Positions 1 through 9,930 of a DNA stretch of 64,000 nucleotides are shown here, piece after piece. The position numbers and the translations under genes were made by a program. The notes beneath the pieces were generated by a model. The model did not search any database. It saw only the letters and a list, made by a program, of their open reading frames with translations, and was not told the origin of the DNA. The DNA is from CAWCUU01 sp963798855 (GTDB lineage: Bacteria > Gemmatimonadota > Gemmatimonadetes > Longimicrobiales > RSA9): assembly GCA_963798855.1 (NCBI GenBank), contig CAWCUU010000001.1, positions 1,364,001 to 1,428,000 of the forward strand, given 5' to 3'. The first letter of the stretch is position 1. The number at the start of each line of letters is the position of its first letter.

Positions 1-1657
<1,657 letters not shown>

Positions 1658-1808
1658 TTGCGACCGGCGTGAGTCTGTGGTGTCGTGGGATGATCCCCGA
1701 TGACGAGCGGCAAGAAGGACGCCCGGGACACGCCCGCGTTGACGCCGCTCCGCCGCCGCCCTAGATCTGTTCGCACCCGCGTTCCTCCCCTGCAGCGCGA
1801 AAACGCAT

Positions 1809-2747
1809 GTGTACCTGATCGTGAACCCCGTCGCCGGGGGTGGCGCAGGCCGCCGCGCCCTGCCGCGCATCCGCGAGCGGCTCGCCGCCGCGGGCGCGTC
1901 GCACCGGATCGTCGAGACGACCGGCCGCGGCTCGGCGCGCGACCTGGGCCGCCAAGCCGCCGGCAGTGGCGAGCTGGCCGTCATCGCGGTCGGCGGCGAT
2001 GGCACCGTGCACGAGGTCGCGAACGGGCTGCTCGACGCCGGTGCCGCCGCATCGATGCCGCCTCCGGCGCTCGGCGTGTTGCCCGTCGGTACGGGCAACG
2101 ACTTCGCGAAGCTGGTGGAGGGCACCGCCGACCCGCTGCGATTGTACAACGCATTCGAGTCCGGCGCGATCCGCCGCTTCGATGCGGGACGCGTGCGTTG
2201 GGACGGCGGGGAGCAATGGGTGATCAACGCCGCCGGTCTCGGGATCGACGTGGAGGTGGTGCGCCAGTTCGAGAAGCTGCCGAGGCTCCCCGGGATGGTC
2301 GGTTACCTGGTCGCGCTGCTGCGCGCGCTCGCGCATTACCGCGCCGTCGCGGTCACGGTGCGCGTGGATGGCGCCGAGGAGCGGCTGCGCGTGATGATGG
2401 TCGCCGCGGCGAACGGCCGGTGTATCGGCGGCGGCTTCCACCTCTGTCCGGAAGCGCGCCCCGACGACGGCCGGTTCGATGTCTGCATCATCCGCCGGCT
2501 CGGGCCGCTCGGCATCGCCCGGACCCTGCCGCGCGTCCTGCGTGGCACGCACGGCAAGCTGTCAACCGTGATCATGCTCAGAGGAGCCCACGTGGAGATC
2601 GAGATCGACGAGCCGAAGCCGCTCGTCTTCCAGCTCGATGGCGAGCTGCACGAGGCCGGTGCCGCGCGCTCGCTGCACATCGACGTCGTGCCCGCGGCGC
2701 TGCGCGTCATCGATCCGGGCTACGTCGCCGACGGAGCGGTCGCGTGA
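1809..2747 (+). CDS. Diacylglycerol kinase / YegS-type lipid kinase
   Basis: This 312-residue protein belongs to the DAGK catalytic domain family, which uses ATP to phosphorylate diacylglycerol or related lipids (or sphingoid bases) at the inner membrane. The start (MYLIVNPVAGGGAG) matches the family's opening strand and loop. The nucleotide-binding motif GGDGTVHEVANGLL lies at about residues 62-75, and the second signature LPVGTGNDFAKLV at about 91-103. The GTG at 1809 puts the conserved first strand at the N-terminus. Its stop overlaps the GTG of the next gene by 4 nt. The exact lipid substrate cannot be told from sequence. Confidence 0.88.
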   Translation: MYLIVNPVAGGGAGRRALPRIRERLAAAGASHRIVETTGRGSARDLGRQAAGSGELAVIAVGGDGTVHEVANGLLDAGAAASMPPPALGVLPVGTGNDFAKLVEGTADPLRLYNAFESGAIRRFDAGRVRWDGGEQWVINAAGLGIDVEVVRQFEKLPRLPGMVGYLVALLRALAHYRAVAVTVRVDGAEERLRVMMVAAANGRCIGGGFHLCPEARPDDGRFDVCIIRRLGPLGIARTLPRVLRGTHGKLSTVIMLRGAHVEIEIDEPKPLVFQLDGELHEAGAARSLHIDVVPAALRVIDPGYVADGAVA

Positions 2748-3406
2748 GGGGCACCGGCGGGAGCTGCTGCGTGAGGTCCGTCCTCGGGGCCGGCAGCGTA
2801 GCGGGCGTCGCGTCGAGCCTCGCGATCGCGGCGCTGCTGCACGCGACGCCGGCGCTCGCGCAGCAGCGGCCGGTGCCCGACAGCACCGCGTTCGAGAAGC
2901 CGCCCGGCGTCCCTTCCGCCGGCGGGGCGCTGATCCGCTCGCTGATCGTCCCCGGTTGGGGGCAGGTGGCGTCGCACGCCTACATCCGGGGCGCCGTCTA
3001 CTTCCTCGCGGATGGTGGCAGCTGGTACATGCTGACGAAGACGCTGCACAACCTGCACGAGGCCCAGGACAGGGAAGCGCGGTACCGGCGAACGCTGCAG
3101 GATTCGCTGCTCACTCTGCTGGACCGGGAGGCTCGCTTTCCCCGCCTCGTCGACCCGAGGCTCCCGGCGCTGCAGGACTCGATCGAGGCCGACACCCTGG
3201 TCTCGGGCGCGACCGCGCTCGTGGAATCCCGCAAGAACCAGCGTCAGGACTGGGTCGCGCAGGTCATCTTCTGGACGCTGGCGAGCGCGGCCGACGCGTT
3301 CGTGACGGCGGAGCTGGCGGACTTCCCGGGGCGTGTCTCGATCGCGCCGCGCCCGGATGGCGGCGTCGCGCTCGGCTATTCGCTGCCGGTGCGGAGGCCC
3401 TGGTGA
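2744..3406 (+). CDS. DUF5683-type secreted or membrane protein
   Basis: A 220-residue protein of unknown function. It begins with a signal-peptide-like segment (VAGVASSLAIAALLHATPALA then QQ), so it should be exported. The SLIVPGWGQ motif with PGWGQ at residues 70-74, followed by a hydrophobic AVYFLADGGSWYML segment, is typical of DUF5683 membrane proteins. A charged middle (about 105-150) could form a helix. I chose GTG at 2744, which overlaps the previous stop as GTGA; the open frame extends much further upstream but that part is a shadow of the kinase gene. Another GTG lies nine codons later. It also overlaps murI by 4 nt, so the three genes look translationally coupled. Confidence 0.72.
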   Translation: MRGTGGSCCVRSVLGAGSVAGVASSLAIAALLHATPALAQQRPVPDSTAFEKPPGVPSAGGALIRSLIVPGWGQVASHAYIRGAVYFLADGGSWYMLTKTLHNLHEAQDREARYRRTLQDSLLTLLDREARFPRLVDPRLPALQDSIEADTLVSGATALVESRKNQRQDWVAQVIFWTLASAADAFVTAELADFPGRVSIAPRPDGGVALGYSLPVRRPW

Positions 3407-4227
3407 GCGACGCGACGCGGCCGATCGGCATCTTCGACTCCGGCCTCGGAGGCCTCACGGTCGTGCGCGAGGTCGTCGCCCGTCTGCCGCACGAGTCCAT
3501 CCTGTACTTCGGTGACACGGCGCGCGTGCCGTACGGACCGAAGTCGCCGGAGACGGTGCTGCGATACTCGCGCGAGGCCGCGGGCTTCCTCCTCTCGCGT
3601 GGCGTGAAGATGCTGGTCATCGCGTGCAACACCGCCACCGCCCACGCGCTCGAGACCCTGCGCAGGGAGCTGACCGTGCCGGTCGTGGGAGTGATCGAGG
3701 CGGGCTCGCGCGCCGCCGTCCAGGCGACGCGCAGCGGTCGCATCGGCGTGATCGGCACGGCAGGCACGATCGGCTCGGGCGCGTACGATCGCGCCGTCCG
3801 CTACGCGCTGCCGGATGTTCGCGTCTACGCGCAGCCGTGTCCGCTCTTCGTGCCGCTGGTCGAGGAGGGGCTGGCGGAGCACCCCGCGACGCGCCTGATC
3901 GCCGAGGAGTACCTGCGTCCGCTGAAGGACGTGGATGTGGACGCGCTCGTGCTGGGCTGCACGCACTACCCATTGCTGCGACCGCTCATCGCGGAGATCA
4001 TGGGCCCGGATGTGACGCTCGTGGACTCCGCGGCCGAGACCGCGCGCGAGGTCGAGGCGCTGCTCTCGGAGAAGGGGCTGCTCGATCCCGGCGAACACGC
4101 GCCGCAGCGTCACTTCACCGCCAGCGACCTGCCGCTCCGCTTCCGCGAGATCGGCCGCCGCTTCGTGGGCGAGCTGATCGCCGACGTCGAGCACGTCGAC
4201 ATCGACGGCCACGCGTTCGCCGCCTGA
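3403..4227 (+). CDS. murI: Glutamate racemase
   Basis: MurI interconverts L- and D-glutamate without a cofactor and supplies D-Glu for peptidoglycan in the cytoplasm. The 274-residue product begins VSDATRPIGIFDSGLGGLTV, the usual N-terminal signature. The two catalytic cysteines are Cys75 in VIACNTATA and Cys186 in LGCTHYPLL. The length is normal for the family. GTG at 3403 overlaps the previous stop by 4 nt and places the signature right at the N-terminus. It is convergent with the LpxH-type gene, leaving only 7 nt between them. Confidence 0.96.
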   Translation: MSDATRPIGIFDSGLGGLTVVREVVARLPHESILYFGDTARVPYGPKSPETVLRYSREAAGFLLSRGVKMLVIACNTATAHALETLRRELTVPVVGVIEAGSRAAVQATRSGRIGVIGTAGTIGSGAYDRAVRYALPDVRVYAQPCPLFVPLVEEGLAEHPATRLIAEEYLRPLKDVDVDALVLGCTHYPLLRPLIAEIMGPDVTLVDSAAETAREVEALLSEKGLLDPGEHAPQRHFTASDLPLRFREIGRRFVGELIADVEHVDIDGHAFAA

Positions 4228-4234
4228 GCGACGC

Positions 4235-4972
4235 TCAGCCCCCGGAGCGCTCCTGCCAACGTCGGATCTCCGGCGGCGCTTCGTCGTCCACGACGATGTA
4301 GCTGCGATTGTCCACCCAGTCGCCGGCGTTCAGGTAGTAGCGCGCCGCTCCCGCCTGCAGGATCTCCGGAATGTGCGCGTGCCCGCAGACGACCCACGCC
4401 AGCTCCGGCTCCTCCGCCAGCCGCTCCAGCGCCCATCGCCGGATGTGGGCGGCGCGCCCCTTCGTGTCGCCCTGGCCCGCCTTCGCCTCCGTGCCCGACA
4501 CGAGCCGCGCGAGCCGCAAGCCCAGCTCGGGGTGCAGCGCGCGGAACGATGCGATCGCCCCGCGGCTGCGCAGCAGCGCCCGCAGCATGCGGTACTTCAG
4601 GTCGCCGCCGCCGACGCCGTCCCCGTGCGCGACGAGCGCGGGCCGTCCGCCCAGCGAAAGGCGGATCGGCCCGTCCCGGAAATCCACGCCGACCTGCTCG
4701 CGCAGGAAGCGGCCGCCCCACGCGTCGTGATTGCCGCCGATCATCGTCACGGGAACGCCCGCGTCCGCGAGCGAGCGGAGCGCCGCGAGCACACGGAAGT
4801 GGCGCGTCGGCGCGATCTCGCCCCACTCGAACCAGAAGTCGAACAGGTCGCCCGGGATCAGGAGCGAGCGCGCCTCGGCGCCGACGCGATCGAGGAACGC
4901 GAGGAACGCACCCTCGGTCCGCGCCGGAACCGCGCCCAGGTGCACGTCGGAGACGATATAGTCGGCCGCCAT
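4235..4972 (-). CDS. lpxH: UDP-2,3-diacylglucosamine hydrolase (LpxH-type)
   Basis: LpxH removes UMP from UDP-2,3-diacylglucosamine to make lipid X in lipid A synthesis; it is a calcineurin-like metallophosphoesterase at the inner membrane. The 245-residue product carries the metal motifs in order: SDVH (D9, H11), GDLFD (D42), GGNHD (N81, H82), AHGDG (H116) and CGHAH (H198, H200). The length fits LpxH, and the N-terminus begins on the first strand (MAADYIVSDVHLG), which is why I prefer ATG at 4972 over an in-frame start about 32 codons upstream. The other Raetz-pathway genes in the window lack this step, which supports the assignment. A different phosphoesterase of the same superfamily is possible. 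Confidence 0.85.
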   Translation of the reverse strand: MAADYIVSDVHLGAVPARTEGAFLAFLDRVGAEARSLLIPGDLFDFWFEWGEIAPTRHFRVLAALRSLADAGVPVTMIGGNHDAWGGRFLREQVGVDFRDGPIRLSLGGRPALVAHGDGVGGGDLKYRMLRALLRSRGAIASFRALHPELGLRLARLVSGTEAKAGQGDTKGRAAHIRRWALERLAEEPELAWVVCGHAHIPEILQAGAARYYLNAGDWVDNRSYIVVDDEAPPEIRRWQERSGG

Positions 4973-5114
4973 GGCCGCAGAAGCTACCCGCGCTCGCTCC
5001 GCTTCGCGAGATCGCCGAGTCGTACGGAGAGGACGCCGGGCGCCCTCGTCTCTGACGTTGACGCCCACCCGCCCGCCGGATACGATCCGACCTCCGCGGC
5101 CTCACCGGTCGGAC

Positions 5115-5128
5115 AGGAGGATTCGTTG
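5115..5128 (+). promoter_or_regulatory. Perfect Shine-Dalgarno AGGAGG before a TTG start
   Basis: AGGAGG at 5115-5120 sits 5 nt before TTG at 5126. This fixes the thioesterase start at a rare TTG codon, even though the open frame runs far upstream. Confidence 0.75.
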
Positions 5129-5557
5129 GAGGATCACCGCTCGATCAGTCGGCTGCGGGTTCGCTACGCCGAGACGGACCAGATGGGCGTGGCCTATCAC
5201 GCGCACTACCTGGTGTGGTGCGAGGTCGGACGCACCGACCTGATCCGCGGGCTCGGCTCACCGTACCGCGAGCTCGAGGCGCAGGGCGTCAGCCTCGCCG
5301 TGGTCGAAGTCGCCATCCGCTACCACGCCGCGGCGCGCTACGACGATCTCGTGCGGGTGGAGACTGAGCTCGCGCGAGTGCGGTCCCGCGGCGTGGACTT
5401 CTCCTACCGTATCGTGCGTGAGGAGCCCGGCCCCGAGCGGCTCCTCGCGGTGGCGACCACGCGGCTGTTGGCGCTCGATCCGTCGGGCTCTCCGCTGCCC
5501 CTGCCGAAGGAGCTCGCCGAACGTCTCGCCGGGGCAGGGGGTAAGAGCCGCTCGTGA
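5126..5557 (+). CDS. Acyl-CoA thioesterase, YbgC/4HBT hot-dog family
   Basis: A 143-residue single hot-dog-fold enzyme that should hydrolyse acyl-CoA thioesters. The diagnostic active-site segment RVRYAETDQMGVAYHAHYL is at the N-terminus, with the catalytic Asp at residue 18; the rest (WCEVGRTDLIR, then strands ending in ATTRLLALD) matches the family. Members of the YbgC branch often sit with Tol-Pal genes, but none is seen here, so the physiological substrate is open. The stop overlaps the GTG of the following lipoprotein gene by 4 nt. Confidence 0.88.
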   Translation: MEDHRSISRLRVRYAETDQMGVAYHAHYLVWCEVGRTDLIRGLGSPYRELEAQGVSLAVVEVAIRYHAAARYDDLVRVETELARVRSRGVDFSYRIVREEPGPERLLAVATTRLLALDPSGSPLPLPKELAERLAGAGGKSRS

Positions 5558-6285
5558 ACCGCGACCGCGTTGACCTCCGGCGAATGCGCCGGTATGCTTG
5601 CCGCGCCCGCCGGCGCGCGGGAGTCGCGCTGCTCGGCGTGGCCTGGGCCGGCGCGTGCTCACACGGAGGCCCGGAGCAGGCCGCCCCGCAGCCGCCCGAC
5701 CCCACGCTGGAGCGATGGGCCGTCCACGCGACGTCGCCCGCCGGCGAGCCGCTGCAGGCGACCTTCACCTGGCGCCTGCAGGAGAAGGAAGCGCGCTTCG
5801 GCGGGCAGGGAGTAGCCCGCATCGAGCCGCCGGACCACGCGAGGCTCGACCTGTTCGGACCGCGTGGCGATGCGTATATGGCCGCCGCGGTGGTCGGCGA
5901 CGAGCTCCGGGTCCCATCCGGCGTCGACCCGGACATCGTGCCGCCGCCGGCGCTGCTGTGGACGGTGCTCGGCGTTCTGCGCCCACCGCAGGACGCGCGG
6001 CTGGTCGCCACTCGAGGCGACACGAGCCACCTCGAGCTCGCCTACGAGGGCGCGTCCGGAAAGTGGAGCTTCACGCTGGATGCGGGACGCCTCGTCGCCG
6101 CCCGCTGGCAGCCCGACGGTGGCGGCCGCCATGGAGTCGAGCTGACGCCATCGCCGCAGTCAGCATTGCCGGCGGAGGCACGGTACCGCGATTGGCTCGC
6201 CTTCCGCGAGCTCGTCCTCGAACTGGAAGATGTGAAGCATGTCACCGGGTTCGATCCCGAGATCTGGTCGCCGGGCGATCGCTGA
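5554..6285 (+). CDS. Predicted outer-membrane-type lipoprotein, LolB/DUF4292-like
   Basis: This 243-residue protein has an arginine-rich N-terminus, a hydrophobic stretch, and a lipobox-like ending (VAWAGAC, then SHGG), so it is probably a lipoprotein cleaved before the Cys. The mature part has alternating beta-strand character (ATFTWRLQEKEARFGGQGVA, LDLFGPRGDAYMAAAVVGDE), which resembles the LolB/LolA-like fold of DUF4292 proteins. That similarity is an inference from pattern, not a strong motif. Its place before an LptE-like gene fits an envelope role. It overlaps both neighbours: 4 nt upstream and 47 nt downstream. Confidence 0.6.
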   Translation: MNRDRVDLRRMRRYACRARRRAGVALLGVAWAGACSHGGPEQAAPQPPDPTLERWAVHATSPAGEPLQATFTWRLQEKEARFGGQGVARIEPPDHARLDLFGPRGDAYMAAAVVGDELRVPSGVDPDIVPPPALLWTVLGVLRPPQDARLVATRGDTSHLELAYEGASGKWSFTLDAGRLVAARWQPDGGGRHGVELTPSPQSALPAEARYRDWLAFRELVLELEDVKHVTGFDPEIWSPGDR

Positions 6286-6781
6286 GGCGCTCGTGCTGGC
6301 GCTCGCGTTCCTTGCGGGCGCGTGCAACTACGGGTTCAGCGGCGGGGGTGGCTTCCCCTCGCAGATCCGCACCATCTACATCGAGCCGTTCGACAATCAG
6401 ACCGTGCAGTTTTCGCTCGATCAGCAGCTCTTCCGCCAGCTTCAGGACCGCGTGCCGAGCTCGCTCGGTCTCAACATCGCGGGCGCGCAGGCCGCCGACG
6501 CGGTGCTGCGCGGCAAGATCCTCCGCTACGATGACGTCGCCCAGAACTACCGCGCCGACCAGGGCTCCCAGACAGGGTTGCAGGTGCTGCAGCACGAGGT
6601 GCAGATCGTGGCGTCGGCGGAGATCGTCGATGTCAAGCGCAATGTCATCCTGTGGGACAACGGGAGCGTCACGGGTCGAGGAACTTACCAGCCGTCGAGC
6701 GAGAACGACGACGTCGGCAAGCAGAAGGCGCTGGAGAGCCTCGTGCAGCAGATCCTCGACGGAGCCCAGTCGCAGTGGTGA
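6239..6781 (+). CDS. lptE: LptE-like LPS-assembly lipoprotein
   Basis: LptE plugs the LptD barrel and helps insert LPS into the outer leaflet. The 180-residue product has a lipoprotein signal (LALAFLAGAC at about residues 20-29) followed by NYGFSGGG and the segment IRTIYIEPFDNQT, typical of the LptE/DUF4136-like fold found in many diderm phyla. Later parts (QAADAVLRGKILRYD, VDVKRNVILWDNGSVTGRGTY) match the strands of this family. The ATG at 6239 overlaps the previous gene by 47 nt. The stop overlaps hemC's GTG. Confidence 0.75.
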   Translation: MSPGSIPRSGRRAIAEALVLALAFLAGACNYGFSGGGGFPSQIRTIYIEPFDNQTVQFSLDQQLFRQLQDRVPSSLGLNIAGAQAADAVLRGKILRYDDVAQNYRADQGSQTGLQVLQHEVQIVASAEIVDVKRNVILWDNGSVTGRGTYQPSSENDDVGKQKALESLVQQILDGAQSQW

Positions 6782-7734
6782 CGGAACTGCGCATCGTCTC
6801 GCGCGGAAGCGCGCTCGCGATGTGGCAGGCCAGGCACGTCGGATCCCGACTGGAGTCGCTTCACCCGGAGTGTACGATCGAGATCCGGGTCGTGCAGACG
6901 AAGGGTGACCGGATCACGGACGTGCCGCTCGCCCGCATCGGTGACCGCGGCCTCTTCACGAAGGAGGTCGACCGCGTGATCCTGGACGGAGAGGCCGACC
7001 TCGCGGTCCACTCGTTGAAGGATCTGCCGACGACGCTCGATGATGGACTCCGTCTCGCCGCGGTGATGGAGCGCGAGGATCCACGCGACGCGCTCGTCGT
7101 CGCCCCTGGCCGCGCCCGCATGCTCGCGCGGCTGCCGGCCGGCGCCGTGGTCGGCACGAGCTCGCTGCGACGCCGGGCCCAGCTCCGCGCCACGCGGCCC
7201 GACCTCGAGGTGCGCGACCTGCGCGGCAACCTCGATACCCGTCTGCGGCGCGTCGCCGACGGCGACTTCGACGCCGCGATCCTCGCTGTCGCGGGGATCC
7301 GCCGCCTCGGCCGTGACGATGAGGTGGCACAGGCGCTCGACGCGCCCGACTGGCTCCCCGCCGTCGGACAGGGCGCGCTCGCCATCGTCGCCACGGACGC
7401 CGCCGCGGAGGTGCTGGACGCGCTCGCGCCGCTCGATCATCCGCCGACGCGAGCCGCCGTCGCCGCCGAGCGGGCGCTGCTGCGCCGCCTCGAGGGCGGT
7501 TGCCAGATCCCGATCGGCGCGCTCGCCCGCCCGGCCGGCGACGCCATGGAGCTGCACGCGTTCGTCGCGGGGCTTGAAGGCGAGCCGTTCCTGCGCGGCA
7601 GTCGCCGCTTCGACGCGGCGGACGCGGCCGCGGCCGGCGAAGCAGTCGCCGAGGAACTGCGCGAGCAGGGCGCCGATGGGATCCTCGCCGGGATCCGCTC
7701 GCAGGTCGATCTGCCCGGGGCCAGCGCGCCGTGA
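6778..7734 (+). CDS. hemC: Porphobilinogen deaminase (hydroxymethylbilane synthase)
   Basis: HemC joins four porphobilinogens into hydroxymethylbilane on a covalent dipyrromethane cofactor, in haem synthesis. The 318-residue product shows VSRGSALAMWQA near the start, TKGDR, and HSLKDLPTT, the anionic substrate-binding region. The cofactor-binding cysteine is Cys242 in EGGCQIPIGA, the same number as in E. coli. The GTG at 6778 overlaps the lptE stop by 4 nt. No other haem gene is nearby. Confidence 0.97.
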   Translation: MTELRIVSRGSALAMWQARHVGSRLESLHPECTIEIRVVQTKGDRITDVPLARIGDRGLFTKEVDRVILDGEADLAVHSLKDLPTTLDDGLRLAAVMEREDPRDALVVAPGRARMLARLPAGAVVGTSSLRRRAQLRATRPDLEVRDLRGNLDTRLRRVADGDFDAAILAVAGIRRLGRDDEVAQALDAPDWLPAVGQGALAIVATDAAAEVLDALAPLDHPPTRAAVAAERALLRRLEGGCQIPIGALARPAGDAMELHAFVAGLEGEPFLRGSRRFDAADAAAAGEAVAEELREQGADGILAGIRSQVDLPGASAP

Positions 7735-8222
7735 GCGCCCCCCGGCCGCCGCAGACGAAGGTGATGCAGCGCGCCGAGCTGCTCGACCGCTTCGGCCGCC
7801 CTCGCGACGAGCGCGTGGTCTTCACGAACGGCTGCTTCGACCTGCTGCACCGCGGGCACCTCGAGTACCTCTGCGAGGCGCGCTCCCTCGGCGACAGCCT
7901 GATCGTCGCGGTCAACGACGACCACTCCGTGCGACGTCTCAAGGGCGACGGGCGGCCGTTGCTCGGGCAGCGCGATCGGGCCCTGCTTCTCGCCGGCCTC
8001 GAGTGCGTCGATGCGGTCACGGTCTTCCACGAGGACACCCCCCGCGAGCTCATCGCCGCGTTGCTCCCCGACGTGCTCGTGAAGGGCGGCGACTACGCGC
8101 CCGACGAGGTCGTCGGCCGCGCCGAGGTCGAAGCCGCCGGCGGCCGCCTCGTGATCGTGCCCTTCCGTGAAGGTTGTTCCACGAGCGAGATCCTGGAGCG
8201 CATGCGCGGCGGGGCGGCCTGA
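7731..8222 (+). CDS. rfaE2: D-glycero-beta-D-manno-heptose 1-phosphate adenylyltransferase
   Basis: This enzyme activates heptose 1-phosphate to ADP-heptose for LPS core synthesis. The 163-residue protein is a stand-alone nucleotidylyltransferase domain equal to the C-terminal half of HldE: VFTNGCFDLLHRGH, with the HxGH catalytic motif at residues 40-43, then AVNDDHSVRRLKG and VPFREGCSTSEIL. The kinase half of HldE is absent, so it must be a separate gene elsewhere. Overlaps: GTG with hemC's stop by 4 nt, and its stop with the ATG of rph by 1 nt. Confidence 0.92.
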   Translation: MSAPRPPQTKVMQRAELLDRFGRPRDERVVFTNGCFDLLHRGHLEYLCEARSLGDSLIVAVNDDHSVRRLKGDGRPLLGQRDRALLLAGLECVDAVTVFHEDTPRELIAALLPDVLVKGGDYAPDEVVGRAEVEAAGGRLVIVPFREGCSTSEILERMRGGAA

Positions 8223-8944
8223 TGCGCGGCTCGCGAGCGCCCGACCGGATCCGCCCGCTGCGTCTCGAGCGCGACGTCGCCCCGCAGGCCGAGGGCTCCT
8301 GCCTCATCACCGCCGGGCGCACGCGCGTCTTGTGCACCGCGTCCGTCCAGGTCGGTGTGCCCGAGTGGCGGCGCGGCGCCGCCGCGGGTTGGGTGACCGG
8401 CGAGTACTCGATGCTGCCGCGCTCGACTCACGTCCGCACCCCGCGCGAGCGCAACCGCATCGGTGGGCGCACTCAGGAGATCCAGCGACTGATCGGCCGG
8501 TCACTGCGTGCCGCGATGGACCTCGAGTCGCTCGGCGAGCACACCATCATCCTGGACTGCGACGTGCTCGGCGCCGACGGCGGAACGCGCACCGCGTCCA
8601 TCACCGGCGCCGCTGTCGCGCTCCACGACGCCTGTGACTGGCTGCTCCGCGAAGGCCACATTGCCGTCCGCCCGATGCACGAGCTCGTCGCGGCCATCAG
8701 CGTCGGAATGCTGGACGGCGAGCCTCGCCTCGACCTCGACTACGATGAAGACGTCGCGGCCGACGTCGACATGAACGTCGTCGCGCTCGAGTCCGGCGCA
8801 CTCGTGGAAGTGCAGGGCACCGCGGAGGGCGCTCCCTTCCAGCGCCCCGACCTCGACCGCCTCCTCGATCTCGCCCTGGCCGGCATTGGCGAGCTCATCG
8901 CCGCACAGCGCGCGGTGCTCGCCTCGCCGCAGACGCAGTCGTGA
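8222..8944 (+). CDS. rph: Ribonuclease PH
   Basis: RNase PH trims tRNA 3' ends by phosphorolysis in the cytoplasm. The 240-residue product starts MRGSRAPDRIRPLRLERDV and shows the family's VLCTASVQ, GWVTGEYSMLPRST, RNRIGGRTQEIQRLIGRSLR and DCDVLGADGGTRTASITGA segments. The ATG at 8222 overlaps the previous TGA by one base; an upstream in-frame ATG at 8174 lies in rfaE2 and is unlikely. Being followed by rdgB is a widely conserved pairing. Confidence 0.96.
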   Translation: MRGSRAPDRIRPLRLERDVAPQAEGSCLITAGRTRVLCTASVQVGVPEWRRGAAAGWVTGEYSMLPRSTHVRTPRERNRIGGRTQEIQRLIGRSLRAAMDLESLGEHTIILDCDVLGADGGTRTASITGAAVALHDACDWLLREGHIAVRPMHELVAAISVGMLDGEPRLDLDYDEDVAADVDMNVVALESGALVEVQGTAEGAPFQRPDLDRLLDLALAGIGELIAAQRAVLASPQTQS

Positions 8945-9618
8945 GGGCAGGGGCCGAGCCCGACGCCGGTTCGCACGCGGGATCCGAGCTGCTCATCGCG
9001 ACCGGCAGCGCGGACAAGCTTCGCGAGATCCGCCGTATCCTCGACGCCATGCCCGTCCGACTTCTCGGCCTGAATGACCTGGACCGCGACGTCGCCGAGC
9101 CCGACGAGCCGCACGACACCTTCGTCGGAAACGCGCTCCACAAGGCCCGCCACTACGCCGCGGTGACGGGCCTCGCGACGATCGCAGACGACTCCGGGCT
9201 GTGCGTGGACGCGCTCGGCGGCGCGCCCGGGGTGAGGAGCAGGCGCTTCGCCGCGGTCGAGGAGGAAGCGCACCGGATGGATGACCTGCCCGCCGACCGC
9301 GCCGCGCTGGACCGCCGCAACAACGAGCTGCTGCTGGAGAGGCTCGCGGGCATGCCGCCTGAAATGCGGGGAGCCCACTACGTGTGCGCTGCCGCGTGCG
9401 TCAGGCCGGACGGCCGGCGAGGTGCGATGCTCGCCGTCGGCACGGTCACCGGCCGCATTACCGACGAACGCCGCGGAAGCGCGGGCTTCGGCTACGATCC
9501 GCTCTTCCTGATCCCCCGCGATGGCCGCACTTTCGCCGAAATGAGCGCCGCCGAGAAGCACGCGCTCAGCCACCGGGGCAGGGCGTTCAGGGCGATGCGC
9601 GTGGCGCTGGCGGGGTGA
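8941..9618 (+). CDS. rdgB: Non-canonical purine NTP pyrophosphatase, RdgB/HAM1 family
   Basis: RdgB hydrolyses ITP, dITP and XTP to monophosphates and keeps deaminated purines out of nucleic acids. The 225-residue product contains LLIATGSADKLREI, FVGNALHKARHYA, TIADDSGLCVDALGGAPGV, and FGYDPLFLIP followed by the lysine- and histidine-bearing EKHALSHRGRA. The N-terminus has about 17 residues more than usual before the first strand; the GTG at 8941, overlapping rph's stop, is the best start. The TGA at 9616-9618 is followed in the same frame by a VOC remnant. Confidence 0.95.
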   Translation: MRAGAEPDAGSHAGSELLIATGSADKLREIRRILDAMPVRLLGLNDLDRDVAEPDEPHDTFVGNALHKARHYAAVTGLATIADDSGLCVDALGGAPGVRSRRFAAVEEEAHRMDDLPADRAALDRRNNELLLERLAGMPPEMRGAHYVCAAACVRPDGRRGAMLAVGTVTGRITDERRGSAGFGYDPLFLIPRDGRTFAEMSAAEKHALSHRGRAFRAMRVALAG

Positions 9619-9912
9619 GGGGCGAGGATCCTCAATCTCCGCGGTAATCGCCTCGAGGTCGAGATCATCCGCGATGCTCGCGCAAGCGCGGCCGAGCGGC
9701 CGCTCGGCTTCCGCAAGATAGGGTTCCGCGTCCCCGACGTGGAGGTCGTTGCGGATCGCGTCGAGCGCGCCACGGGAGAGCGCCCCCGTGTGATCGACTT
9801 TCCCCGCTACGGCGTGCGGATCGTCCAGCTCCACGACCCCGACGGAAACATCGTCCAGCTGTCGTCGGGGCTGTCCCGATCGGGTGGCGCCGCAGGCCCA
9901 GCGTCGCCGTGA
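9619..9912 (+). pseudogene. Remnant: C-terminal half of a glyoxalase/VOC-fold protein
   Basis: No gene has been assigned a start here, but in the rdgB frame, straight after its TGA, the sequence stays open for 97 codons to the TGA at 9910. It reads LNLRGNRLEVEII, then GFRVPDVEVVADRVERATG, then VRIVQLHDPDGNIVQLSS. That is the pattern of the second beta-alpha-beta-beta-beta module of vicinal-oxygen-chelate (glyoxalase/bleomycin-resistance) proteins, with HDPDGN followed by the closing strand. The first module and any good start codon or ribosome-binding site are missing. I read it as a 5'-truncated, decayed gene; expression by readthrough of rdgB is formally possible but unsupported. Confidence 0.7.
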
Positions 9913-9930
9913 CGGCCGCGCAGAGCAATG

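Noticed and set aside
7731..8222. Bifunctional HldE
   Set aside because: Only the adenylyltransferase half is present; no ribokinase-like domain lies upstream, where hemC ends by a 4-nt overlap.
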